A DNA stretch of 64,000 nucleotides from Undaria pinnatifida (lineage: Eukaryota > Sar > Phaeophyceae > Laminariales > Alariaceae): the NCBI GenBank assembly GCA_012845835.1, contig JABAKD010000007.1, forward strand, positions 12,898,011-12,962,010, read 5' to 3'. The position numbers and the translations under genes were made by a program. A model generated the notes under the pieces. The model worked only from the letters and a program-made list of their open reading frames with translations, was not told where the DNA came from and searched no databases. How positions within the stretch are numbered: the first letter of the stretch is position 1; each line of letters opens with the position of its first letter. This document shows, in pieces, positions 1-9,640 of this stretch.

Positions 1-500
1 AGCCCTCGCTCCTGGGGTGGTTTTGACGAATCCGCCTCTTGACGGATCGCGACCCACATCCGTCTGAGCGTTCAATTGTTCCACAAAAAAGAACCGACGT
101 GCTCTCTCGCGGTGTGGCCATGCATGGTCCCCCCGCCGGTCACGCAGCACGCTGTCTTGCTGGGCCGCGACAGCTGGATGTGCTTCAACACCTGTTCGTA
201 CCGCGCCCTGCCGCCTCGTCCGCTCGATACTCGAGTTTGGGCGAGCTGACGTTCTCCCACCACGCCGCAACAGGTGTAGCGGCTAATGCCGTCAACCCCG
301 CAGCTTCGAAGAGTGCTTTCCACCTTCGCTATGATGGCACTACAGGTGTCACCTTGTCGGACGATCCCCAATTGCTCGCGGTCAACTTGGTGCGCAGTAA
401 CGGCGCCCTTGCGCTCACAGGACACTACTTTGTCGGCATACTGCCGCAGTCGGGCATTTTTTCGGGGCAAAAACGTTTTGTGGCTTCAGGGCGAAGGCGC
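1..500 (+). mobile_element. Element 1: protease C-terminal region and linker to RT
   Basis: The translation around 140-200 resembles the retropepsin C-terminal stretch LLGRESW seen in the second Ty3/gypsy copy at about 31,530. The stretch at 300-470 matches the linker between protease and RT there. The aspartate active site would lie upstream of the window. Assignment is by similarity to the second copy and by position. Confidence 0.6.
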
Positions 501-839
501 TTCCCTTAAAAGGTGTCGCGGAACTCGATCCAGGCGACCTTGTCGGGGTCGCCGACGCCCCACTTCTGCGCGTCCCGCTGGGTGCCTTGCAACACCCCAC
601 CCACGCTGCGGGGCCCCACCCTGGCCAGACTTTGGACAATCAGGTCTCTGCGGTCGCGCGCTCGCCTGACACGGAGGGCATAGCTCCCGCCGCGACCGCC
701 GCCCTCGCCGGTGGTAATGGAACGTTTGAACCCAGCCGAGCGTTCTGCGTTTCTATGCGTATGGGCCCGACACCCACCGCACCTGCGGCAGATCGCGTTT
801 GGCATACACGGCCCTGGTTGGGACCCCCCGGCCATCGAG

Positions 840-1680
840 CAACTGGATGATATGATCTGCGACGTTCCTGACGTGTTCTCCACCTCGAAGACGGATTTTG
901 GGTCCTGCTCCCTGATGACCTTCGAAATCTCGGTCCCGGAGGGCAGCGCTCCGATCACGTCACGGCCCAATCGCATAAACCATAAACCCTATAGTGGACA
1001 AAGAAGTGGACGCGACCCTTAACCAGTACCTCGCGGCTGGGCTGATACAGCACCCGACTCCACCTTACGCGAGCCCGCTGGTGGTCATCAAGACGAAATC
1101 TGCCGGTGTGAGGATCACGGTGAACTGCAAGAAGCTTAACCAAATAAGCAAGCTCCGCCAACTGCCGATCTCCCGCGTGGACCAGGTCCCGGACTCCGCA
1201 GGCTCAGGTCGGCTGTTTTTCTTGTTTGAGTTGGTTTCCTCGTGCCACCCGATAACGGCACACAATGACACAGTTCCTCTTACAGCGTTCCGCACACCCA
1301 CAAGCCCATGTGAGTGGCTCGTTATGCCTCAGGGCCGCATCGCCTCGCCTGCATAGTTCGTCAAGGTCATTTATTAGGTCATCAAGGACTTGAAACAGGT
1401 GGAAGCTTACCTCGACGGTTCCATTCCGACCCGGTAGCGCATGTTCGGACTATTCGCTCCCTCTTCGAACGCCTTCGAAAGCACAGCCTTAAGCTTCCCC
1501 CCTCAAAGGCGCGATTGGGTGCCACCGATGCGAACTTTCTGGGCCACTCCATTTGTCCAGCAAACCTACGCCCAAACGCGGAAAAGGTGTCGGCATTGAC
1601 CAATAGGCCAATGCCCACAGACGTTAAGCAGGTGCGCGCACTCGTGGTTGGTGTCAACTATTACCGCAAGCCTTAGCCCG
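840..1680 (+). mobile_element. Element 1: reverse transcriptase region
   Basis: The N-terminal part carries DVFSTSKTDFGSCSL, the usual run-in to a Ty3 RT, which the second copy matches closely. Fingers and palm follow (VRITVNCKKLNQ, then LTAFRTP and WLVMPQG). The thumb region reads LGHSICPANLRPNAEKV, the gypsy LGHxI motif. This enzyme class copies element RNA into DNA inside virus-like particles. The copy is broken. Confidence 0.88.
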
Positions 1681-1689
1681 ACTTATCGA

Positions 1690-2230
1690 AGAAGGTTAGT
1701 CCAATTAACGCGCTCCTTCGGAGAGGATTAAGTTTGCCTTCTCGCCTGCCATGGAGATGTTGGTGCGATAAATCTTGGCGGAGCTCAAGACCCCGCCGGG
1801 GCTTGTTTTCCCAGATTGGGACGCCGTCGCCGAAAGCACACGCCCATTTCACGTGTATTGCGACGCCTGCGTCGACGGGTTCGCAGCCGCTCTCGAACAG
1901 GAGCAGGCGGGCGACTCCGTAAACCCCATCGCGTACATCAGCCGAGCTACGCTCGACTTGGAAAGGAATTGATCTCCTCTCGATTTGGAAGCTGGCAGCA
2001 TCGTCTGGGCTCTCAAACACCTCCGCGGCTACCTTTGGGGCTCCAAGTTCCCTATATTCTCATACCACAAGGCTCTGGAAAACATAGGCAAATTGGGGAA
2101 TCACAACGCCCGAGTCCAAAGATGGCTCGAGTTCCTCATCGCATTCGATTACACCCTCCAGTACCGAAAAGGAAGCGCGAACGGCAACGCCGACTTCCTG
2201 TCTCGCTTGCCGGATCCTGCCATTGAACAC
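1690..2230 (+). mobile_element. Element 1: RNase H region
   Basis: The segment FHVYCDACVDGFAAALEQ is the RNase H core that follows RT in Ty3/gypsy pol. It is followed by LEAGSIVWALKHLRGYL and by the terminal motif YRKGSANGNADFLSRLP, the classic GxxNxxADxLSR end of gypsy RNase H. The order and spacing match the second copy at 33,200-33,640. Confidence 0.88.
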
Positions 2231-3336
2231 GACCGCAATGGTTCGACGAGTCTCACCCCTGTTGAGGATGGCGGCATATACCTCACAAGGGCTTGCGGGT
2301 TGCACACTCCTTCCTTTAGAGGGCTAATGCCCCGCACCGAAAATGTTTCCTTGGGTGGGCTCCCTCTTACCCTTGCCGACATGTGCGATTTTTGCACACA
2401 CGGGTCACGTATGAGGCTTGACGACTTTCCTACTCCTTCCAGGATATTCGCCGCTCGTGTTTCTGCATCCGCCGCCACCGTCTATTTCTCTCCCGCCCGC
2501 GGGGGGACCTCGCGTTGAACCGACTACAATATCGTCTCGGTTTTGGCTGTACCCACCGCGGCCAGCGAGGACTCCGCAGAAGACCCGGCTGCCGCGACGT
2601 CATTCGCCCAACCTACGCCTTCCCGGAGCTCGGAGCAAGAGACTGACTCGGTTGAGCCCATGGGCCCGAATGCGTCCGTCTCTATCTCGCCTGGCTCTCC
2701 GGCGCCCCAGACGACGACGCCAATTTCAGATTGCATCTTCACGCGGACGCGCCGGCGTTGAGCAACAGCAGCTGGTAAGGCACCCCCTACTGTCGAATAT
2801 GGCTTTGGACCCGGCGGGGCCCCTCGGTCATCTTCCAGACGAGTTACCACTTCTTCGCGAGCCCGACGGCCGCGGCCGGCTCCGCCCTCCGCCGTGACCC
2901 CTACTCTTGCCGACCCGCCGGTCCGCACGGTGCCACTTCCGTCCGACCATGACCACGCATATACTATGGGAACGTTTCTACTACGGCGTGCACCTTCTCC
3001 TGGTGACACGCCGACTGCACCTACAAGGTCGGAAGACCTCGACGACTCTGCGGAATTACGGTTCGCTGACTCTGTCGCGCGTTATTCGCATGCCGAGTGG
3101 AAGCGATAGCAGCACGCTGAGCCGACGTGCCACGCCACGATACGTTACATCTCTATCGGCCGGCCGTTGGCCCTGCCGCCCGACCTTTTGGCGGGCTACC
3201 CCTCGCACAAGCGTTCCTCCCTCTCTGGCATCCAGGAGCTGGCGGGCAAGGGCCGAGCACATACGACCGATGACGACATCGTCTTACTCGTCCGTAACCG
3301 ACACGGCCGCTGACAAGGTCTGACAAACCCAACTCT
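2231..3336 (+). mobile_element. Element 1: low-complexity linker between RNase H and integrase
   Basis: This GC-rich stretch gives proline-, serine- and arginine-rich translations with no domain I recognise. It sits where Ty3/gypsy elements have the linker before the integrase zinc-binding domain. No separate gene is supported here. Confidence 0.6.
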
Positions 3337-4680
3337 GTGGATCGAGCTGCTTGCTTGCTAAACGACGAGCCTGTTTGCATCTACGTTCCCCTGCCCATGC
3401 GCCCTTGGACCATGCAAACTTGTCACTCCACGACCTCTTGTGACCTTGGCAACACGCGCACGTTGTGCATGCTGGAGCGGTTTAATTGGTGTATTGGCGT
3501 GAAGGTGTGCACCCAGTGGTGGCTTCGCTACTGCTTGAAGTACCAAGCACTGAAACCCCCGCGGCTGACTGTCCACTGGCCTATCATCGCAATGCCTCTA
3601 CCGAAAGGTCCAGGTGTCGTCGTCAGTGTTGACTACTTCGGCCCCCTGCCGGACACACCATGACGCAACACCTATATCCTGCTGTTCACCGATCGCCTCA
3701 GTCGTCTTGCCAACATGTTCCCCATCACCGCTGCTGAGGTCACCGCGGAGGTTACAACCAATATCCTCGTGAACCAATACATCTTCTTGTGGGGGTGCCC
3801 GCGCACCATGTACTCTCAGACAACGGCCTGGAACTCTGCTCCAAGCTTTCACAAGCTGTATACAAGCTGTTGGGTGTGCACAAGCTTGCTATAAGCTCCT
3901 ATCACCCCAACTGTAACTGGGGCGTTTAGCGGGTGAACCACACCATGTTCCAAATGCTGGCTATGGTCGTCAACGAGCAACAAGACGATTTGGACTTGAA
4001 TCTTCCCCGCGTCGAACTCGCTTGCAACAATTCCGTCAGCGCGGCGACGGGTCTGGCGCCCCACGAGGTTCACATGGCAAAACCCCCACGGCTCCCCCTG
4101 ACGGTTTTCGACTGCACTGGCTTCGTGGGACACCAGAGCCTGGCGCGTGATCACCTGGTCTATTGCGAATTGGCCACCGACCGGCAAAAGCACGCGAAAG
4201 ACTTTGTCCTCGCACAGTACGCCCTCACCGTTTCTCGTCTTTACTGCAGAAACTCCGCCCTCGCCGACGAGCTGCGTCCAGCACCTAACTTCGCTACGGG
4301 TGGTTGGGCATGGGTGTACAACTCTGCCTCCATCATCCGCCAGGGTGTGAAGGCGAACACGCACGCCAAGGTACTCAAAGCCAAACTCGTGCTTAACTGG
4401 ACGAGCCCGTACAAGATTCTGGCAGTCGATCTCTGCTCCGCCCCTGAGACCTCGGACGGTTCGCCGCTCGGGAACAACTTCCTGTATGTGGATCTCCCTT
4501 CCGACCTGCCCGGTTCCGACGCTCGTCGGCGTGTGGCCGTCGAGCGCTTCAAACCCTGCGCCAATCCCCACGACAGCGGGGACATGCCCAAATACCTACC
4601 GGCGGGACCGACGCGGTACGTGCTGAACAATTTTTCCAAGACGTCTCCGCCGTACCACGTCACCCAAGACGACGGTTCGA
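3337..4680 (+). mobile_element. Element 1: integrase (zinc-binding, catalytic core, C-terminal region)
   Basis: The 3,337-3,560 part has the histidine/cysteine spacing of an HHCC zinc-binding region (MQTCHSTTSC, then CLKYQ). The core begins with GVVVSVDYFGPLP, the DYFGP start of retroviral-type integrase cores. It continues to the segment NHTMFQMLAMVV and ATGLAPHEVHM, typical of the core end in gypsy integrases. From about 4,150 comes the basic C-terminal region, including VLNWTSPYKILAV and RRRVAVERFKPC. Integrases insert the cDNA into chromosomes. Broken copy. Confidence 0.88.
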
Positions 4681-4683
4681 CCC

Positions 4684-4850
4684 CCCTCCAACGGCTGGAG
4701 GTGGAGCAGATCACCGGCCATCAGTCGGTACGGAGGTGAGGTGGCGTCATCACGGTGCTATACAAGACGTATCCGGCGGGACTCTCCGAACCTTCCCCGG
4801 AGCGGGAAATGGACCTCCACCTCTCCCGCTCCCACACCTTGCGTTATTGG
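4684..4850 (+). mobile_element. Element 1: chromodomain-like segment
   Basis: Downstream of the integrase lies LQRLEVEQITGHQSV, followed by a stretch with VITVLYKTYPAGLSEPS and EREMDL. This is the pattern of chromoviral chromodomains: VEKIxxHR, then a V-Y-W-like strand and a final PSWEPE-type helix. Such domains steer integration towards particular chromatin. The call is by motif only. Confidence 0.65.
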
Positions 4851-5013
4851 GCAGCAACCCCGGACCAGCACCGCCAAACCACCCGTCTCTACCGCCGGAT
4901 GAGGATGGGGACGGCACAGTGCGAGCTCTCCGGCAACAACGGGGAACGGTTCCTAGCGCCGAGCTACGCTCGTGTTCCCCGCGCCGATTGGCTCCGTCGC
5001 TACCACGACACGG

Positions 5014-5250
5014 TACTTCCTAAGGGAGACCACGTTTGGTACAAGGGAGACGATGGGTTATGATGGCGTGGAAAAATCAACGCGAGCACTACCGAGGACA
5101 GCATATACCTGGTTCGCGTTCGGGACGACCCGGGAACGGTTAAACTTCATCTTCCCCCGGCGCGCTACACGACTTCGACGGGGCTGTACGAGGCTCTTGG
5201 TGCCTGCGCGTTCACATCGCCAGCGCGTTTCCTCCGGGGATCCAACGTAA
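5014..5250 (+). mobile_element. Element 1: Tudor/SH3-barrel-like C-terminal module
   Basis: The module opens with GDHVWYKGDDGLWW and GKI, an aromatic-rich beta start like that of Tudor/PWWP-type barrels. It ends with VRVRDDPGTVKLHLPPARYTT. The second copy has the same module (VWYK, DGLWW, then RFLDDPGPIKI and ARYTT). Conservation between two diverged families suggests it is a genuine part of the polyprotein. The function, perhaps reading chromatin, is inferred. Confidence 0.6.
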
Positions 5251-6143
5251 CGTAGATGAAGCTCGAGGCGTGACCGTGTCGAGTTCACTTTCAAGCCGCC
5301 ACCGCTTCTTGGTAGTTCTCCATTTTGTTTGGGTTATGAAGTTTGAGTCTTGGTATTTGGGTTGTTTGTGGTGTTCCGAGAGTCTTGGTCTAGTTTTGGG
5401 GTGGTTCTTTCCATTTTTGGTTTTAGTCTTGCCGAACTCCCCGCGCAATTTCGGGCCAGGGTTCGGGTAAAACGCCGCTATCTGAGGCGCAGGACTGTCG
5501 CTGTTTAGTCGTTGTTCGATTTCGCCCTGCCGACGCCCTCCTCAGCCCAAAGCCGAGGGGTGACCAGGATACCCTGTTAGCGCATAACGTTGTACAGGGC
5601 TATGTACGGGCCTTTATATTATGTGTGTTTTGTATTTGCTCTACCTTGTTTTTTCGGCTAAACGCCCCAGGGCTGTAATTACGGCTACCTTACATCCCGG
5701 GTATTTGTCGTTTCTTCGTCGAACCCCCCGCCATACCGATGGCCCGCGGGAGGTTTTTTGCATGACTTCTACCTGGTGTTAGCGCCTGTTCCCCTCCATA
5801 TCGACGAGGGCGTGTCTCGCCATAGTACCTTTTGTTTGGTTGGTTTGCCGCAAAGCCTTTTCTACCCCCCTGCCACACCGGTGCTATGCGGCAGGTTCTA
5901 AAGCCTTTTCTGCCCGCCCCCGCCACACCGGCGGTATGCGGCAGGTTTTTGATGGGTGACGTATGCCTTGTTTGTTTGGTCTTCGTCTCCTTCAAGGTCT
6001 TTCCTTCGCGTGTTCCTGGTTCCACAGCCAGACCGTTAGAGGTGTGGGTGTGAGTTTTGAAGTGCCACATCTTCGACTCATCGTCTAGTTCGTAGAATCG
6101 TAGGTTCCCCGAATCTCCGATATTTCTGCATATTATCGGCTCA
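5251..6143 (+). mobile_element. Element 1: 3' noncoding region
   Basis: About 0.9 kb of T-rich sequence lies between the end of the coding module and the polypurine tract. It holds no ORF of interest. It contains the tandem GCCACACCGG units described separately. Confidence 0.7.
5855..5955 (+). repeat. Tandem ~50-bp units with a GC-rich dyad, in the 3' region of element 1
   Basis: Two adjacent units share AAAGCCTTTTCT, then GCCACACCGG and TATGCGGCAGGTT. A more decayed third unit lies near 5,728-5,758. Within each unit GCCACACCGG and the GCGGCAGG arm have dyad character and could form short hairpins in RNA. Confidence 0.75.
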
Positions 6144-6157
6144 TCAGGGTGGCCTAG
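6144..6157 (+). promoter_or_regulatory. Polypurine-tract-like primer site before 3' LTR, element 1
   Basis: The sequence CAGGGTGGCCTAG directly precedes the TGTT that begins the LTR. The second Ty3/gypsy copy has CAGGGTGGGCTAG in exactly the same position before its 3' LTR. The match between two families marks the plus-strand primer site. Confidence 0.7.
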
Positions 6158-6680
6158 TGTTAAAATACGGCCTCGAAAGGCCTGCGAGAAAGGCCTGCAA
6201 TTATCCGAACTGAGATTGGTTAAATGGGTTTCGTATTATAAGGTTGGCGTTTTATTCTGGATAGTCAGGAAATAATGGGAGACACGTGCGTCGGATCTCA
6301 TAAGCCATGCAGGGCTCTGGCGGAAACGAATAAGGCTACGTCTCTGCGAAGGTTAAGAAAGTGAGTACTCTCCGAGGACCTGCTCAATTGGCAGACCTGC
6401 AGGGGACATTCTGTGTCCCCGCCCAATACTCTTACACTTACCTCTGTCCCGTGATCTTGCAACTTTGGTGGCTTCAGACAAAAACACGGAGCACGTCGAC
6501 CGTATCATTTATCGACCCGATGAACAATCCCATTCATATGTGGCTTGGGTATGCAACGGCATTTTTTCCCGAAAGACCCAGAAGATGTTGCAAGGATACA
6601 ACGGCATCGGGTAGGGTCTATGCTGAGGAGCCCGGCCCGTCAAAATCATTTCGCCCGGAATGTGTCACTTACCTGCCACA
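6158..6680 (+). repeat. 3' LTR of element 1 (right end approximate)
   Basis: The LTR begins TGTTAAAATACGG directly after the polypurine tract. No 5' LTR lies in the window, so the right end is a guess at a CA near 6,680, giving roughly 520 bp. The LTR sequence is not recognisably the same as that of the 23,297 element. Confidence 0.5.
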
Positions 6681-6726
6681 CCACGCGTCATCATCGACGC
6701 GTGCTATGATATGGCAAAACAGACAC

Positions 6727-7115
6727 TGCCAGCAACAAAGCAGATGACACCACCCACCAACCCGCGTCGGGGGCAGCAACCATAGACTGATTCTACGATA
6801 GACCCCCAAAAAACCAGCGAGTTTCTTTAACGAACGTTTCATCGCTACTCGACACGGGGACGGATCATACGAAAAATACAATCCCCACATAGTTTCTTGT
6901 AGGCAAAGGACTACCGAAGGATCGCGTCGGGGGGGCAAGGTGCACCTTGTTTCAGGAGATACGGCCGGGAGCTGGTTTCGAAACCGGCGATTTCGTGAAA
7001 AAAATGTTGGGGGTGCTAGGGTGCTACCGCAGAACGAGTCCATACTGGGTTCCGAATGCACCTGCTTTGGTAGGAGCGGGAGCATTGCCGCATGACCTAT
7101 CACCTGCTAACTGTT
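6727..7115 (+). repeat. Repeat E copy 1, interrupted by a MITE
   Basis: The two halves, 6,727-6,784 and 7,041-7,115, flank the MITE at 6,785-7,040. Together they match the uninterrupted copies at 7,198-7,330 and 23,149-23,290. Shared blocks are CAGATGAC, GTCGGGGGCAGCAA, ACTGGGT and GCATTGC. The family is unidentified; the 23,149 copy is open in one frame. Confidence 0.6.
6785..7040 (+). mobile_element. MITE-A copy 1 (TIR element, 4-bp TSD CATA)
   Basis: The element has terminal inverted repeats: GACTGATTCTACGATAG at the left, and AGAACGAGTC at the right (reverse complement GACTCGTTCT). It is flanked by CATA on both sides (6,781-6,784 and 7,041-7,044). Related uninterrupted sequence at 7,198-7,330 serves as the empty site. 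It belongs to a family with six copies in the window. The interior is about 256 bp with no transposase, so it is a non-autonomous DNA transposon. The 4-bp duplication argues against Mariner, hAT and Mutator; Sola or Chapaev-type elements are possible. Confidence 0.8.
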
Positions 7116-7197
7116 TCTGACCACATCGGTGCCCACGCCGCCATAATCGCATCCCTACCCGTTACAACAAGACGAACGTAAACAAACATAGTGTAAT

Positions 7198-7330
7198 GAA
7201 AAGCACAGCAACAGATCAGACGACACCACCAAGAGCCGGGGTCGGGACATCACCCCAACTGGGTCTCGAATACAACTAAATACGACAGTGCTAGCAGCAT
7301 TGCTGCCTGATCTGCCCCCTACTTGCTGAA
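7198..7330 (+). repeat. Repeat E copy 2 (uninterrupted)
   Basis: This degenerate copy of the sequence split by MITE-A copy 1 has matching blocks CAGACGACACCACC, GGTCGGGACA, ACTGGGTCTCGAATAC and GCATTGCTGCCTGATC. It acts as the empty-site reference for that insertion. Confidence 0.6.
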
Positions 7331-7340
7331 TCTAATGCAC

Positions 7341-7628
7341 GGGTGGACGGGACCCCCCCATTTCGTCGGCATCGTAGAACGACGGCAAACGGCATACCCT
7401 CTGAACCCCTTTCGAAACGCCAGGGGCGCAACGTCCCCAGCGTGTCGACCTACTGCAAACGGAAGCCTTTGGAAGCACCGTTCCAACCGCCAAAAAACGC
7501 CATAAGCTCACAGCACGTGGGGAACACCGCACAATATTGTGATATTTGACGTTCGAAAAGTGGTAAAAAGTTTGATCGTTTGCCCACGTTTTACTATGGC
7601 AACGAAACTCGGGGGGTCACGTCCACCC
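7341..7628 (+). mobile_element. Foldback/MITE-like element with long terminal inverted repeats
   Basis: The left end GGGTGGACGGGACCCCCC and right end GGGGGGTCACGTCCACCC are inverted copies. The similarity extends about 70 bp inwards (shared GGCAAACG and TTCGT blocks), with about 120 bp of spacer. The total is about 288 bp with no coding capacity. I could not define a target-site duplication. Confidence 0.65.
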
Positions 7629-8357
7629 TTGCGGCGGCGGGTGTCCAGACCGCGATCATCGCCTCCATACCCCCCACGGGCACCAAAAAAGGGACGAAAG
7701 GGAGAAGGGACAAGAAAAAGGGATAAGCTTAGAGCTGTCCGTCGGCAGGATTTCACGACGAAAGAGTATTCGGCGGGTTCCATCAGCCCAATGAATGCCT
7801 CTAGTCGGTATTGCGGCTGAGAAATCCAGCTGATGGACATCCGACTGGCCGGCTAGAGTCAGGCGGGCGAAGCGAGCTACTTCAGCCTGCCCTCTGCGGA
7901 GCGGCCCCCGCCTAAAACGCATGCATCCCGCATTTAATCAATCCGTGCGACAAGCATGGAAGACCGATAAGTCGGGCAGTCGGGACCTCCGGGGAACGAC
8001 TAACTAGTAGTCTCCGGACCCTCTAGAAACAATTGGTGAGCTAAGTCCTGCCGACTAACAGCTCTAGAACCCTGTTTTGGTGAAAACACCCATAACAGCG
8101 GTGGTGGTCATACCGCAGTATCAGAAGGCGCTGCCCCCCCGAAGGGGCCACAAATAGAACAGGCAATCCAAAGACGATACGGAATCAAGAACACGACGGG
8201 CAGGCGTCAGAAATTTCCGATCAATGACAACGAATTTGATTCAAGGTAGGCGCAGCAGTTTGAAATTAATTAGATGGGTTTCACCTGCTAGTCGGCTTGT
8301 GGTGCCTTGCTACCCCATCTGCAGTCTCCTGCCTGCTCTCTCCAGCCCCCCCTGCTT
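7629..8357. other. Intergenic, no gene seen
   Basis: This stretch holds a purine-rich segment near 7,690-7,730 and otherwise mixed sequence. Small open frames on both strands show no domain or repeat match, and I call none. Confidence 0.5.
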
Positions 8358-9020
8358 AATATATATTATAAAAATTAAAATACACTCCAGCTGTGAGATC
8401 GAATATTTTGTCGAAACTCATCTTTGCAAGCTGTGTGTGACACTCCGATCGCGCGTATTACGGGTTGTGCGTCCTCATTAAGAATATAGGTCGGCGACTT
8501 CCCTTGCAACTACAGTGTAGCTATCATGATTAACAGGGTGATTTTATTCAGTCTGTGCGCGGAAACTCTAAAACCCGTTTCTGAGGGGGACAAAATCTGA
8601 CAGCTGTGGAGGGAAATGTATCATTTTATCAAGTGAATCCTGTAAGTCGAATAACCGGTGAGGGGAGGGCGGAGTTTTTGAAGACGTGGGGGGCTGATTT
8701 TGATCAAAAGGGGGGCGGGAGGGGGGGAGGGGGGGGAGGGGACGGGTGGGGCAGGTCAATTTGTGCGTGGAAACTATAAATCCTTCTTGTGGGGGAGGGG
8801 GGGGGGAAATGTGCCGGGGGGGGCGGGGGGGGAGGGCTTTAGGTCGCATAGATGTAGCGGTTTGCTATACGCGTGGTGCTAGGTCTAGGCGATGGTGCGG
8901 GTAGTGGGGAAGGAGGGGGCGTTGGGGGCGGGGGTGGGTGGGGTTAGCAGCAGCGGCATGGACGGCTCTAAACCGATAACGAGGTGATATCCAGGGAGTA
9001 GAAGTGTTCACCACTCTAGC
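8358..9020 (+). mobile_element. G-rich element B, copy 1
   Basis: The copy starts with the family head TATTATAAAAATTAAAATAC followed by CTCCAGCTGTGAGATCGAA, about 320 bp shared with copies near 11,555, 45,899, 49,050 and 57,860. It is followed by G-tracts separated by conserved islands (TTTGCTATACGCGTGGTG at 8,862; CAGCGGCATGGACGG at about 8,952). There is no coding capacity; the family is described in the findings. Confidence 0.75.
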
Positions 9021-9120
9021 GGATTTCGATATTAGGTGGGGTGTTTAAGCAAGAGAAAGCGAGGAATAAAAAAAAAAGGGAGGGGGGGGGGGGGAAGGGT
9101 TTCCAAGAGGTTTAGGTGAA

Positions 9121-9640
9121 ATATAATATTAAAATAAACTCCAGATATGAGATCAAGGATTTGGTCGACACTGATCTTGGCAACATTGTTTGTGATAATC
9201 CGATCGCGCGTATTAATCATATATGTAGGGGCTTGCTATACGCGCGGTGCTGAGTCTAGGCGATCGTGCGGGGTGTGGGGAAGGAGGGGGCGTTGGATGG
9301 GGGGAGGGGGGATAAATGAAAGCTTCATCATGAATGGCTAGAAAGATAATGACGTGATATCAATTGCTTAGCAGTGTTCATTACTCTGGCCGATTTCGAT
9401 TGTACGTGGGGCGTCTGAGCGAACGGGGCGGGGAACAAAAGGGGCGGGGGGGGGGCGGAGGGCGGAGATGAGTTGGAGCTACGGCATGGATGGCTAGATG
9501 GATAATGAGATGATATCAGCTGGCTGGTGGTGTTTAATACTCTGGTAGATTTTGATTTCAGGTGGGGCGTTTGAACAAGAGGGATCGGGTGGGGGGGGGG
9601 GGGGGGGGGGGGGGGGGGCGAGCATTTCAATATGTGCGCG
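9121..9640 (+). mobile_element. G-rich element B, copy 2
   Basis: This copy has a shorter, more diverged head (AACTCCAGATATGAGATCAA, then GATCGCGCGTATTA). It is followed by the CTTGCTATACGCG island at 9,232, two GATAATGA(C/G) and GATATCA islands, and G-tracts ending in an uninterrupted run of about 28 G at 9,591-9,618. Confidence 0.7.

Larger units (their letters stand above)
1..6680 (+). mobile_element. Ty3/gypsy LTR retrotransposon (chromovirus-like), broken copy, 5' end outside window
   Basis: Parts appear in Ty3/gypsy order: end of the protease region, reverse transcriptase, RNase H, a proline-rich linker, integrase with zinc-binding and core regions, a chromodomain-like segment, a Tudor-like C-terminal module, a 3' noncoding region, a polypurine tract and the 3' LTR. 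RNase H before integrase and the chromodomain-like tail indicate a chromovirus-type Metaviridae element. The coding sequence is GC-rich and carries many breaks, so this is a fossil. It is related to the element at 23,297-37,180: they share the RT, the RNase H, the C-terminal module and the sequence just before the 3' LTR. The LTRs themselves differ, so these are two related families. The 3' boundary near 6,680 is approximate because no second LTR is available for comparison. Confidence 0.9.

Noticed and set aside
6361-6747. Open frame of 128 codons overlapping the element 1 LTR
   Set aside because: It lies across LTR and flanking repeat E, with no protein-like motifs.
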